A DNA stretch of 64,000 nt from Pseudonocardia autotrophica (GTDB lineage: Bacteria; Actinomycetota; Actinomycetes; Mycobacteriales; Pseudonocardiaceae), in contig NZ_JNYD01000008.1 in the NCBI RefSeq assembly GCF_000717175.1, positions 1-64,000 of the forward strand. The letters run 5' to 3'. Shown piece by piece: positions 6,995 through 15,392 of the stretch; position 1 is the stretch's first letter, and each line of letters starts with the position of its first letter. A program made the position numbers and the translations under genes. Below the pieces are notes generated by a model, which had not been told where the DNA came from, did no database searches, and was given only the letters and a program-made list of their open reading frames with translations.

Positions 6995-8020
6995 TCAGCC
7001 GAAGAAGACCTCCGCCTCGGCGTAGAGCGCGGGGTCGACCGTCTTGAGCCGCTTGGTCGCCTCGAGCAGCGGGACCATCACGATGTCGGTGCCGCGCAGG
7101 GCCGCCATCGTGCCCCACTCCCCGGCCTCGACGGCGTCGATGGCGTGCAGGCCGAAGCGGGTGGCGAGCCAGCGGTCCCGTGCCGTGGGCGTGCCGCCGC
7201 GCTGGACGTGCCCGAGCACGGTCGTGCGGGCCTCCTTGCCGGTGCGGCGCTCGATCTCGTGCGCCAGCCAGTCGCCGACCCCGCCGAGCCGCGCGTGCCC
7301 GAACGCGTCCTTCTGCGCGCTCTGCAGCACCTCCGCGCCGCCGATCGGCATCGCGCCCTCGGACACGACGATGATCGACGCGTAGCGGTCCCGGAAGCGG
7401 CTCTCCACCCACGCCTCGACGCGGTCCATGTCGAAGGGCTGCTCGGGGATGAGGATGCCGTTGGCGCCGCCCGCCAGGCCCGCGTGCAGCGCGATCCACC
7501 CCGCGTGCCGGCCCATGACCTCGACGATCAGCACGCGGTGGTGCGACTCGGCCGTGGTGTGCAGGCGGTCGATCGCCTCCATGGCGATGGAGACCGCCGT
7601 GTCGAAGCCGAACGTGTAGTCGGTGCCGCCCAGGTCGTTGTCGATCGTCTTGGGCACGCCGACGACCCGCACCCCGTCGTCGTGCAGCCTGGTCGCGACG
7701 CCGAGGGTGTCCTCGCCCCCGATCGCGATCAGCGCGTCGACGCCCTGCGCCTCGAGCGTCTCGCGGATCCGGGCCACGCCGTCGTCGATCGCGAAGGGGT
7801 TGGTCCGGGAGGAGCCGAGGATCGTGCCGCCCCGGGGGAGCAGGCCGCGGACGTCCGGCACGCCGAGCGGCCGGACGTCGCCCTCGAGGACGCCACGCCA
7901 GCCGTCGCGGAACCCGACGAACTCGTGCCCGTACGCCGCCGCGCCCTTGCGGACGATCGCCCGCAGCACGGCGTTCAGACCGGGGCAGTCGCCCCCGCCG
8001 GTCAGGACCCCGACACGCAT
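6995..8020 (-). CDS. pfp: 6-phosphofructokinase, PPi-type residues (likely PPi-dependent)
   Basis: A 341-residue phosphofructokinase phosphorylating fructose 6-phosphate. Family motifs are LTGGGDCPGLNA, PKTIDNDL (catalytic Asp127), MGRHAGWIA and GHVQRGGTPTARD. At the donor-site position where ATP enzymes have Gly104 this protein has Asp104 (IGGEDT), and Lys124 follows; both are the known signature of pyrophosphate-dependent actinomycete enzymes such as that of Amycolatopsis methanolica. If PPi is the donor the reaction is reversible. ATG is preceded by GGAGG. It is divergently oriented from the hypothetical gene at 8144. Confidence 0.9.
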   Translation of the reverse strand: MRVGVLTGGGDCPGLNAVLRAIVRKGAAAYGHEFVGFRDGWRGVLEGDVRPLGVPDVRGLLPRGGTILGSSRTNPFAIDDGVARIRETLEAQGVDALIAIGGEDTLGVATRLHDDGVRVVGVPKTIDNDLGGTDYTFGFDTAVSIAMEAIDRLHTTAESHHRVLIVEVMGRHAGWIALHAGLAGGANGILIPEQPFDMDRVEAWVESRFRDRYASIIVVSEGAMPIGGAEVLQSAQKDAFGHARLGGVGDWLAHEIERRTGKEARTTVLGHVQRGGTPTARDRWLATRFGLHAIDAVEAGEWGTMAALRGTDIVMVPLLEATKRLKTVDPALYAEAEVFFG

Positions 8021-8143
8021 GGCGGGCCTCCGATCTCCATCGATGCAGAAACGCGCCGATGTTACCGTCGTCACGAGAGCGCGGCCGGGTGGGTCCGGGC
8101 ACCCGGGGGACCCGCGGTTCGGGCCCCGGGGCCGGGGGTACCG

Positions 8144-8623
8144 ATGGGCATGAGCACGACGAACGCCGTCTCCTCCGACGCCGTCTCCCGTTCCGTCGAC
8201 GCCGCCCACTCCCGTCCCGAGGGCGCCTCGGACGAGCTGGTGGCGGCGGCCGGCAAGTTCTCCGAGATGCTCGAGCGGATCGAGCGCGCGCGCGGTGCCC
8301 TCTACGAGTTCCACCAGCTCATGGGCGGGGCGGACGCGATGCTCGACGACGTCGTGGAGCAGCTGCGCGAGTGCGGCCAGCCGGCGTGGGCCGAGCGCAT
8401 CGAGACCGAGCTGATCGGCCGCAACGCGATCGAGGGCCGGTGGAGCTTCCAGATCGTCGAGGACTTCGACGACAACTACTACACCCCGCTCAAGGACACC
8501 GAGCGCGCGCTGCGCGACGACCTCATGGAGGGGCGCCGGCACGTCTTCGAGGCCGAGATGAAGCAGAGCCGTCGCACCCACGGCCACCCCCACCACACCG
8601 CCACCCCGGACTCGGAGGACTGA
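8144..8623 (+). CDS. Conserved hypothetical actinobacterial protein
   Basis: A 159-residue (or 157 from the ATG at 8150) soluble, mostly helical protein of unknown function. The N-terminal 30 residues are low complexity. The core (KFSEMLERIERARGALYEFHQLMGG..., shown as KFSEMLERIERAR and ALYEFHQLMG) is followed by an acidic, aromatic stretch FDDNYYTPL, and the tail is His/Thr-rich. A G-rich SD-like stretch lies six bases before the first ATG. It is divergent from the phosphofructokinase gene across 123 bp. No function is proposed. Confidence 0.75.
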   Translation: MGMSTTNAVSSDAVSRSVDAAHSRPEGASDELVAAAGKFSEMLERIERARGALYEFHQLMGGADAMLDDVVEQLRECGQPAWAERIETELIGRNAIEGRWSFQIVEDFDDNYYTPLKDTERALRDDLMEGRRHVFEAEMKQSRRTHGHPHHTATPDSED

Positions 8624-8650
8624 GGCGGAGGCGGCCTCCGTCCTCCTGGG

Positions 8651-8841
8651 GTCTTCGTCACGTTCGACACGTACTTCGGCGAGGTCCTGGGCGCCGTGCT
8701 CGACCGGCGCGGTGTGCTGGTGCGCTGGGGCGACCCGATCCTGCCCCCTGGCCGGACGGACCGGGCACCCAGCCGCGGCCCGCGGTCGTGAACATCTGGC
8801 ACGAGGGCGAGGACGGCCGCCCGGCCCGCATCGGGGTCTGA
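8651..8841 (+). pseudogene. Possible frameshifted coding remnant
   Basis: One frame from 8651 reads VFVTFDTYFGEVLGAVLDRR and then GVLVRWGDPILPPG, an apparently genuine protein segment. That frame loses sense near 8755, while a second frame continues with VVNIWHEGEDGRPARIGV to a stop at 8841. The first frame has no start codon and lies in frame after the stop of the upstream hypothetical gene. It looks like a decayed short gene with one indel, or a decayed extension of its neighbour. Family not recognised. Confidence 0.35.
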
Positions 8842-8862
8842 CGTTCCCGCAGCTCAACCCCT

Positions 8863-8902
8863 GTGAGTGGCGATAGTCGCCAGAGCGACTATCGCCACTC
8901 AC
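8863..8902. repeat. 40-bp dispersed palindrome, copy 2
   Basis: Inverted repeat with left arm GTGAGTGGCGATAGTCGC and the complementary right arm around CAGA. It is preceded by CCCCT as in copy 1. It ends three bases beyond the stop codon of the secreted protein encoded on the minus strand and so sits between convergent gene ends, fitting a bidirectional terminator. Confidence 0.8.
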
Positions 8903-8905
8903 AGC

Positions 8906-9709
8906 TCAGGTGCAGAGGTCGGGGTCGGGCTCGCCGGAGCCCGCGGAGCCCTCGAACGACACGTGCACGTGGTCGAAGTGGTTCTCCGTGGCGTTGCCCC
9001 GGTTCTCCATCGACTCCCAGCCGTCGCCGTAGTTGATCCGCTGTTCCCAGATCACGTACGAGATGCCGAGGGCCTCGCGGTTGGCGAGGGCGCAGGCGGC
9101 GATCCGGTCGCCGTGCGCGCCGGTCGTCATCAGGTCGAGGGCCTTGCCGGTGGGGTGGTCGGAGACGCGGCCGCGGCCGGCGACGCCTATGAGGTCCGGC
9201 TGGTCGTAGAGGCAGGAGAGGAACCGGGCGGCGTCGCGGACCCACGGCTTCACGGCGCCGAGCTCGGACAGGTCGACCGCGCAGTGCGTGCGGGCCTCGC
9301 GGGCCAGCCGCTCCTCCTCGGCACGCCGGGCGGCGTCGTTGAGCCCCGCGGACTTCAGCAGGTTCTCTGCGGCGACGAGCCCGGGCGGGTCGGCCTCGCG
9401 ACGGACCGGCAGGACGCTCGCCGCGAGGGCGGCGCCGTCGGCGGCGAACAGCTCGTCGTCGACGACGTCGGCCGACGCCAGGCCCACCTCGGTCGCGTTC
9501 ACCGCGGCGGACGGCGCCGTGCCCAGCAGCGACGCCGCCGGCGCGACCACGGCCAGCGCGCCGCCCGTGACCGCGGCGGCGGTGGCGCCGCGACGCAACG
9601 CCTGACGGCGGGTGCGGGGCGACGGGGCGCCGGCGCGCGCGAGCAGCCGGCGTACGTCGACCGTCCCGCGACCGGGCGCGCCCGCGGCGGGGGAGCGGTG
9701 CCGCGACAC
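8906..9709 (-). CDS. Secreted M15/VanY-like peptidase-domain protein (paralogue A)
   Basis: A 267-residue exported protein. A basic, Arg-rich N terminus (RTRRQALRRG) precedes a hydrophobic segment of about 25 residues ending near residue 75, a probable Tat-like or Sec signal. After a linker, the C-terminal 130 residues contain C..S..LGAVKPWV, SDHPTGKALDLM and DHVHVSFE. The spaced His/Asp and HxH residues match the metal-site pattern of M15 D-Ala-D-Ala carboxypeptidase folds, so a role in peptidoglycan turnover is inferred. GTG start. A paralogue with the same C-terminal domain lies at 11011-11847, separated by one DUF3616 gene. Confidence 0.8.
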   Translation of the reverse strand: MSRHRSPAAGAPGRGTVDVRRLLARAGAPSPRTRRQALRRGATAAAVTGGALAVVAPAASLLGTAPSAAVNATEVGLASADVVDDELFAADGAALAASVLPVRREADPPGLVAAENLLKSAGLNDAARRAEEERLAREARTHCAVDLSELGAVKPWVRDAARFLSCLYDQPDLIGVAGRGRVSDHPTGKALDLMTTGAHGDRIAACALANREALGISYVIWEQRINYGDGWESMENRGNATENHFDHVHVSFEGSAGSGEPDPDLCT

Positions 9710-9898
9710 GTCCTGCCTTCTCGGTGCGAGGCCCGGGCGGACCGCCGGTGCGGGGACACCGGGCGGAGGGTCTCCGGGTCCGTCGGGGGAACCGGGCCGT
9801 CGCGTCGTGTCCAGAATGTAGCGGAGAGGTCACGAATCGCCGGGTATCGGTGACTCACCGTGAGTCGTGCGTGCCCGCGCGCGCGGCGAGCGGTCGGC

Positions 9899-10978
9899 TC
9901 ACCCGTCGAGCGCCACGATGTCCGCGAGCACCGACGACGGCGTCGGCCGACGGTCCGGCGCGGGGCTGTCGTGCACCACCAGCAGCCGTGCGGGACCCGG
10001 TCCGGGCAGCAGCGAGATGCCCTCGGCGTGGTCCTCGCCCTGCCCGTGCGGGAGCGCGCCGAGCAGCGGGAGCCGGTCGCGGCGGATCAGCTCGCTGCCG
10101 CCCGACGCCGCCGCGTCCCGCCAGCGGTGGAGCCGCACCGGGCCGGACAGCGCCATGCTCGGTCCGGCGAGGACGAGCAGGTCGTCGCCGTGCGGGCAGA
10201 GGTCGCGCACGCCCAGTCCGCCCAGGTCGAGCAGGTGGGTCCGGTACCGCTCGCCGCCCCAGAAGGCACCGAGGACGAGGCGGCCGTCGTCGGTCGGGTC
10301 CGGCTGCGGGAGCAGCTCGAGGACCACCGCCCAGCCGCGCAGCACCGGTCCCCGCAGCCCGACGTAGACGGAGTCGCCGAGCACGGCCAGGCCCTCGACG
10401 TCGAACCCGTTGTCCTTGCCCGGCACCGCGAGGAACGGGCCGAGCCGCGGGTCGTCGGCGAGCAGGTCCGCCAGGCCGACGCTGCCGGGTGCGCCGACCA
10501 CCGCGGAACAGACGCCCGCCGCCGTGCGCAGCCGCAACTCGGGCGGCCCTTCGGTGTAGGTCTCGACGGCCAGCCGTGCGAGCACGTACCGGTTCTCCTC
10601 GCGGCGTACCTTCGACAGCCGCTTGAGAGCCTTGGTGACGTCGTCGTGCGGCCGGACGCGGCGGCGCTTGAGGCTGTGCGAGCCGATCGCCCACAGGAAG
10701 CCGCCGGACCGCGCGAGCCCCTCGACGTCCGCCTCCTGCTCCGGCGGACCGGGCAGCCGGACCAGCTCGGCGAGCGGGAACGTGACGGGCTTGTCGGCCA
10801 CGGCGAGCCCGTGGTCGAACTCGAGCCGCTCGATGGTGGCGGTCTCGTCGCCGGCCAGCCACAGCGTGGACCCCTCGACCCGCACGGCCGAGAGGTTCAC
10901 GTGGTTGCCCGAGCGGACGGTGTCGCCCGCGAACCGGAGCTCGACCTGCCGTTCGAGCCGGAGGAGACCTGCGTCCAT
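9899..10978 (-). CDS. DUF3616-family protein
   Basis: A 359-residue protein matching the DUF3616 pattern: repeated beta-rich segments with LSAVRVEGSTLWLAGDE, DVEGLARSGGFLWAIGSHS, GFDVEGLAVLGDSVYVGLRGP and DHAEGISLLPG, consistent with a beta-propeller-like fold. No signal peptide is apparent. The biochemical role of this family is unknown. It lies between two paralogous secreted M15-like genes on the same strand. The ATG abuts GGAGG on its upstream side, an unusually short SD spacing, so a slightly later start is possible. Confidence 0.75.
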   Translation of the reverse strand: MDAGLLRLERQVELRFAGDTVRSGNHVNLSAVRVEGSTLWLAGDETATIERLEFDHGLAVADKPVTFPLAELVRLPGPPEQEADVEGLARSGGFLWAIGSHSLKRRRVRPHDDVTKALKRLSKVRREENRYVLARLAVETYTEGPPELRLRTAAGVCSAVVGAPGSVGLADLLADDPRLGPFLAVPGKDNGFDVEGLAVLGDSVYVGLRGPVLRGWAVVLELLPQPDPTDDGRLVLGAFWGGERYRTHLLDLGGLGVRDLCPHGDDLLVLAGPSMALSGPVRLHRWRDAAASGGSELIRRDRLPLLGALPHGQGEDHAEGISLLPGPGPARLLVVHDSPAPDRRPTPSSVLADIVALDG

Positions 10979-11010
10979 CCTCCAGTTCTACCGCTGAGGC
11001 GGGCTCGAGG

Positions 11011-11847
11011 TCAGCAGGTCGCCGGGCGCCCGGAGGGCGCCGAGCTCTCGAACGACACGTGCACGTGGTCCTCGTGGTTGGCCGTGGGGCTGCCGCGATC
11101 CTCCATGGCCTGCCAGCCGCTGCCGTAGTTGATCTGCTGCTGCCAGATCACGTAGCTGATGCCGAGGGACTGCATGTTCTGCAGCGCGCAGTCCGCGATC
11201 GCGTCGCCGCTCGCCTTGCCGACCATGAAGTCCGCCGCGAGGCCGGACGGGTGGTCCGAGGCGTTGCCCCGGCTGCCCACGCCGAGCGTCTGCGGCCGGC
11301 CGAACTGGCAGCCCAGGAACTCGACGGCGTCGGACACCCACGGCTTCACCGCGCCGAGGCTCGCGGTGCTCATGCCGCAGGAGGTGCTGCCCGAGCTCGT
11401 CTGCAGCGTGCGGCCGGCGAGCGCCTGCTTCGCACGGTCCTCGGCGGCCGACGCTTCCGCGGCCGCCTCCTCCTTCTTCCGCTCGACCTCGGCCGTGGCG
11501 TGCTCGCCCGCGATCCGGGCGGCGTCGGCCAGCGCGGTCATCTCGACGACGGGTGCCTCCCGCTGCGTCGGGATCGCGGGGGCGGGCACGGCCTCGGCGG
11601 CGAGCCGTGCCTCGGGCGACGCGCTCGTGGGGAGCGCGGCGTCGACGGATCCCGCCAGTGGGGCGGCGGCCGCGATCACGGCGACGACGCCGCCCGCGGC
11701 GAGTGCGAGCGCGGACCCGTGACGGACGGGACCGGGGACCGACCGGACCGCGTCCCCCACCCCTGCGCGACGACGCCGTGGGGAGCTCGGCGCCGGCTGC
11801 TGGTGGGGGATCGCGGAGCGGCCTCGTGGGGAGCGATGCCGGGCCAC
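11011..11847 (-). CDS. Secreted M15/VanY-like peptidase-domain protein (paralogue B)
   Basis: A 278-residue paralogue of the protein at 8906-9709, starting with the same MxRHRS N terminus and GTG codon. A hydrophobic export segment (ALALAAGGVVAVIAAAAP) occupies about residues 45-65. Residues 100-140 form an Ala/Glu-rich, probably coiled, linker. The C-terminal domain has GAVKPWVSDAVEFLGC, SDHPSGLAADFM and EDHVHVSFE. Four Cys flank the domain in both paralogues, suggesting extracellular disulfides. A cell-wall hydrolase role is inferred from fold motifs, not shown. Confidence 0.8.
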   Translation of the reverse strand: MARHRSPRGRSAIPHQQPAPSSPRRRRAGVGDAVRSVPGPVRHGSALALAAGGVVAVIAAAAPLAGSVDAALPTSASPEARLAAEAVPAPAIPTQREAPVVEMTALADAARIAGEHATAEVERKKEEAAAEASAAEDRAKQALAGRTLQTSSGSTSCGMSTASLGAVKPWVSDAVEFLGCQFGRPQTLGVGSRGNASDHPSGLAADFMVGKASGDAIADCALQNMQSLGISYVIWQQQINYGSGWQAMEDRGSPTANHEDHVHVSFESSAPSGRPATC

Positions 11848-12784
11848 AACGACCTCTCGTGTTCAGCTGTCGGACGGCGACCGGGCCGCGGGCGGTCCGA
11901 AGGGGATCGACCCTGCTGGGGAGGCGGGCGTTCGGGGCGCCCAGGGCCGTTCGTGATCGTTCCGTGATCCGGTCGCGACCGACGCTAGGGGCTTCCGGCC
12001 CGGCCTATGCGCGGAGGTTGCTCCTGCTGAGACGATCGGATCGGGCGGAGCGACGAACGGCCGTTCGGGTGGTGTCGGTCTCGCCGGGCGGTCGGCGCGT
12101 GGCTGCGTTCACAGGTGCGGTGCCGTTCGGCGCGCCGTTCGCGACGGCTGCGGTAGGGCTTCCACCGAACGACCGGTCCGGACGGGTGTGGGGCGCCTCC
12201 GTCTGGACCAGCGTCCTAAGTGGAGGGGTGCGTGTGGACCGGCCCCTGTGGGCAGAGCTCGTGTGACGGCGGCCGCGGTGGAAGTCCGGCTCGGGTGTCC
12301 GGATCGATCCGTCCTGACCATGATCTGCGTTCGCGTGCGCTCGAGGCTGTCGGGCGAGCCGTGCCTGCACGCTGCCGGCGGAGATAGGCAGGGGTGTCGG
12401 GCTGGATCCGCGTTCGAGTGCGCTTGTGGCTGCTGGACGAGCCGTGCATGCCCGCAGCCGGCGATCATGGGCGGGCGCTGGGTCGGATCCGCGACTGCGT
12501 GCGCTGCAGGCTGCCGAACGAGCCGAGCGTGCACGGAGCTGACGATCATGGGGCGGCGTGGCCGGCCTTGCCTTCCCGCGATCACCGGTGATCAGCGAAC
12601 GGGTGCGCTCAGGGCCGGTGAGTCGACCTTCTCCGCACGTCGACGGTGATCATCGGTGGCGGCGGTCCGGGAGGTCGCCGCCCCGGGACGGCCTCGGGAA
12701 TCATGCCGCGAGACGATCGGCCGGACGGTCCGAGGGGCACCCGCGTGTGGCGGGAGGACCCTCGGGCGGTCCGTGCGGGCGGCC
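11848..12784. other. 937-bp stretch without a convincing gene
   Basis: Upstream of the secreted paralogue B on one side and the small Cys-rich gene on the other. I see no reading frame with actinobacterial codon bias, although several shadow frames are open. It holds three imperfect direct repeats (12323-12570) and duplicated TGATC-containing words near 11953-11970 that could regulate the secreted protein. Conserved cores of a c-di-AMP (ydaO) riboswitch, often placed before actinobacterial wall hydrolases, were not recognised. Confidence 0.5.
12323..12570. repeat. Three imperfect 81-83 bp direct repeats
   Basis: Related units begin at 12323, 12406 and 12487. Each carries versions of ATCYGCG, GTGCGCT, GAGCCGTGCMTGC and GCCGGCGATCATGGG-like words. 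Divergence is substantial, so this is an old duplication. On the minus strand a degenerate peptide pattern ARLVxQPxAH repeats in phase with the units, but codon use does not support a gene. Confidence 0.65.
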
Positions 12785-13009
12785 TCAGGCCCGGCTGGTG
12801 CGGTGCCGGCCGCCGAGCGTGCCGGGCAGCCCGCCGCGCTGGATGTACTCGGCCTCCTCGGCGACCTCGCGGGTGGCACACGGCCACGCCGCGGCGATGC
12901 CCGACGCCTCGCGGCACTCCCGGCAGTACCCGTGCGGATCGGGGGTGTGCTGCGAGAGCGTGCGCTGCAACAGGTCGGGCATACCGGACAAGATCGACGC
13001 AAGCGCCAC
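12785..13009 (-). CDS. Small conserved Cys-containing protein
   Basis: A 74-residue protein. The centre reads DPHGYCRECREASG..AWPCATREV, giving CxxC plus a third Cys and nearby His, a possible small metal-binding knuckle; the tail YIQRGGLPG is Gly/Pro-rich. Small proteins with this CRECR-type core occur next to various genes in Pseudonocardiaceae as far as I can recall; function unknown. The GTG start is preceded by AGGAGG nine bases upstream. That SD lies in the right arm of a perfect 10-bp inverted repeat (13013-13070), so translation may be controlled by RNA structure. Confidence 0.7.
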   Translation of the reverse strand: MALASILSGMPDLLQRTLSQHTPDPHGYCRECREASGIAAAWPCATREVAEEAEYIQRGGLPGTLGGRHRTSRA

Positions 13010-13012
13010 TGA

Positions 13013-13070
13013 CTGTCACCTCCTGGAACTGTGGCCGCGAAGGTAGTGCTCCGACTACGCGAGGTGACAG
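13013..13070 (-). promoter_or_regulatory. Inverted repeat able to mask the SD of the small Cys protein
   Basis: CTGTCACCTC (13013-13022) and GAGGTGACAG (13061-13070) are perfect complements 38 bases apart. In the minus-strand transcript the 3' arm carries the AGGAGG-TGACAG ribosome-binding region of the gene starting at 13009, so pairing would sequester it. If transcription starts inside the loop (a TACCTT-like box lies there) the structure would not form. Confidence 0.45.
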
Positions 13071-13254
13071 CCAGGGTCGTTGCGAACCGGTTAACGGAGG
13101 CCTGCTATCGGCGTACGGACGAGGCGTCCGACGGGCGATCCGTGGGCGGGCGGAATGGTCGGTCGGGGCTCTTGCCGACGGCCCGGCGGGCACTCCGGCG
13201 ATGCTCGGACGGAACCACCCGCTCGGGTCTCCGCACACCCGCTCGGGCGCCGGC

Positions 13255-13833
13255 CTACCGGAACCGCTCCGCCTCCGCCTGAACCCTTCCGCGGTACTCC
13301 GCCCACCACTCTGCGTCGCCGTCGGCGAGGTTGGAGTTGTCCGCGCGGAGGCCGGCGACTCCGTCGATGGTCTCGCGGACGATGTCGGCGTGGCCGGCGT
13401 GCCGGTGCACCTCGGCGACCACATGGACGAGGATCCGGCTCAGGGTGACGGGCCCGGACCACCACGGGACGTAGCCGGGGGAGCCGAGGTCGAGGGCGTC
13501 GATGGTGGCGTCGGCGTGCGCGTTGGCCGCGTGGAACAGGGCGACGATCTGCGAGCGGGTCTCGCCGGGCAGGGCCCACATGTCGTCGTTGGGCGCGGCG
13601 GTCTCCTCGGCCCACGGCAGCGCTTGCGGGAAGGGCCGGTCGAACACCTCGCCGAAGTACCCCGCGATCACGATCGCGGTGTGCTTGAGGAGCCCGAGCA
13701 GGTTGGTGCCGGTGGGGGTGAGCGGGCGGCGGGCGTCGTACTCGGTGACCCCGTCGAGCTTCCACAGGAGCGCCTCGCGGCCCTGTCGGAAGTAGTGGTG
13801 CAGCTCGGCCTTCGGATCGGGAGCGACCGTCAT
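13255..13833 (-). CDS. DinB-family protein
   Basis: A 192-residue four-helix-bundle protein of the DinB/DUF664 superfamily, often metal-binding and thiol- or nucleophile-transfer related. Family-type features are LLWKLDGVTEYDARRPLTPTGTN (split: LLWKLDGVTEYDARRP), LLGLLKHTAIVIAGYFG with the first His, and VAEVHRHAGHADIVRE supplying the second His cluster. ATG start with a GGACGG SD. Only 17 bp separate it from the flippase gene, so it may be the last gene of that minus-strand unit. Specific reaction unknown. Confidence 0.85.
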   Translation of the reverse strand: MTVAPDPKAELHHYFRQGREALLWKLDGVTEYDARRPLTPTGTNLLGLLKHTAIVIAGYFGEVFDRPFPQALPWAEETAAPNDDMWALPGETRSQIVALFHAANAHADATIDALDLGSPGYVPWWSGPVTLSRILVHVVAEVHRHAGHADIVRETIDGVAGLRADNSNLADGDAEWWAEYRGRVQAEAERFR

Positions 13834-13850
13834 GGCGCCGTCCTACCGGT

Positions 13851-15392
13851 TCACGCCGGGACCGGCACCTTCTTTCCGCGTCGCAGGTTGGCGACCACCG
13901 CCAGCTCCTCCGCGAACCGGCCCCGCAGCAGCACGAGCACGCCCAGCGCGGCGACGCACCCTGCGGCGGCCGCAGCGACCAGCGTGAGCACGTCCGACCC
14001 GACCGGGCGCACCGCGGCGGCCACCGCCCAGCTCGCCAGCGCGACCGCCACGACGGCCGGCACGTGCTTGACGTACATCCGCAGCACCGCGCCCATCAGT
14101 CCCTCCGAGACGCGCGCGGAGAACCGCAGCATCACGAGGAAGTGCGCCAGGATCGCGAGGGACGCCCCGACGGCCACGCCGTCGACGCCCCAGAACCGCG
14201 CGCCGATCGAGCACAGCACCACGACCTCGGCCGCGTAGAGCCACTGCCGCCACGCCGCCCGGTACACCGCGCCGGTCGCGCGGGTCAGCGAGGTGCTGAT
14301 CTTGTACGACGTGCGGGGCAGCAGGACCAGCGCGAACACCTGCACCGGCAGGATCACCGCGTCCCACTGCGAGCCGAGCAGGATGTGCACGACCTCGGGC
14401 GCGAGCACGAACAGCAGCACCGCGGCGGGCGCCGTCACGAGGGCGACCAGCGACGAGGTCCGGACGTAGGCGTGCCGCAGCCGGGCGCCGTCGTCCCGCA
14501 CCCTGGCCATGGCCGGGAACAGGGCCTTGTCCGCGGCGCCGCCGATCACGTTGGCCGGCTCGGAGAGCAGGTTGTAGGCCCGCGTGTAGACGCCGAGCGG
14601 GCCGGTGCCCAGGACGTTGGCGACGACGAGGTTGTCGGCGTTGAGGGCGATCCAGTTGCCGAGCTGGGTGAGCGAGTACCCCGAGCCGAAGTTCAGCATC
14701 GGGCGCAACCGCGCCCAGGCCGCGGACGGCGCCTCGACCGCCACCGACGGCCGGGTGAGCGCCAGGTAGCCGACGCACTTGATCAGCGCGGCCGCGATCT
14801 CCGCCCACGCCAGGGCGGTCGCGCCGAAGCCGAGCAGGGCCAGCACCACGGACACGCCGATGATCCCCGGCCCGGCCGCGAGCAGGTCGACGACGGCCAT
14901 CGGCCGGAACCGCAGGTCCCGCTGCAGCAGCCCGGTGGGCACGGCGGTGGCGCCGGCCAGCACGAGCGTGACCGACAGCATCCGGAGCAGGCCGGAGTCC
15001 GCGGGCAGCCCGACCAGCCCGTTCATCGACGGCGCGAACGCGAACAGCAGCCCGGCGAAGACCGCGGAGAGCAGGATCGAGAACCAGAAGGCCGCCGCGA
15101 CGTCCCGGTCGGTGAGCTCCCGGCGGTGCACCAGCGCTGCCGCCACACCGAGTTGCGTGACGAGCTGGGTGAGCCCGACGACGAGCAGCGCCGCCGCGGC
15201 CGACCCGAACTCCTCCGGGGTGAGCAGCCGGGCGAGCACCACGGTCGCCGCGATCTGCAGCACCGCCTGCCCGACCGACCCCGTGAAGGACCAGGCGAAG
15301 CCGCGGACGGTCCGGGCGGTGAGACTCGGCTTGGACGGACGCCCCGGGTTCGGGATCGGCTCCGTGGGGGGCTCGGGCGGCAGCGCCGTCAT
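13851..15392 (-). CDS. Oligosaccharide/lipid flippase (Wzx/MviN-like polysaccharide transporter)
   Basis: A 513-residue integral membrane protein with about 12-14 hydrophobic segments and the polysaccharide-exporter signature: an N-terminal RTVRGFAWSFTGSVGQAVLQ, LARLLTPEEFG, LLQRDLRFRPMA and FGSGYSLTQLGNWIALNADN. It probably flips lipid-linked oligosaccharides or translocates glycan repeat units. The start codon overlaps the stop of the kinase-like gene (ATGA), so the two are translationally coupled. No glycosyltransferase genes are adjacent, so the cargo cannot be named. Confidence 0.87.
   Translation of the reverse strand: MTALPPEPPTEPIPNPGRPSKPSLTARTVRGFAWSFTGSVGQAVLQIAATVVLARLLTPEEFGSAAAALLVVGLTQLVTQLGVAAALVHRRELTDRDVAAAFWFSILLSAVFAGLLFAFAPSMNGLVGLPADSGLLRMLSVTLVLAGATAVPTGLLQRDLRFRPMAVVDLLAAGPGIIGVSVVLALLGFGATALAWAEIAAALIKCVGYLALTRPSVAVEAPSAAWARLRPMLNFGSGYSLTQLGNWIALNADNLVVANVLGTGPLGVYTRAYNLLSEPANVIGGAADKALFPAMARVRDDGARLRHAYVRTSSLVALVTAPAAVLLFVLAPEVVHILLGSQWDAVILPVQVFALVLLPRTSYKISTSLTRATGAVYRAAWRQWLYAAEVVVLCSIGARFWGVDGVAVGASLAILAHFLVMLRFSARVSEGLMGAVLRMYVKHVPAVVAVALASWAVAAAVRPVGSDVLTLVAAAAAGCVAALGVLVLLRGRFAEELAVVANLRRGKKVPVPA

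Noticed and set aside
11848..12000. c-di-AMP (ydaO) riboswitch before the secreted wall protein
   Set aside because: This element is common before actinobacterial wall hydrolases, but I could not find its conserved core in either strand here.
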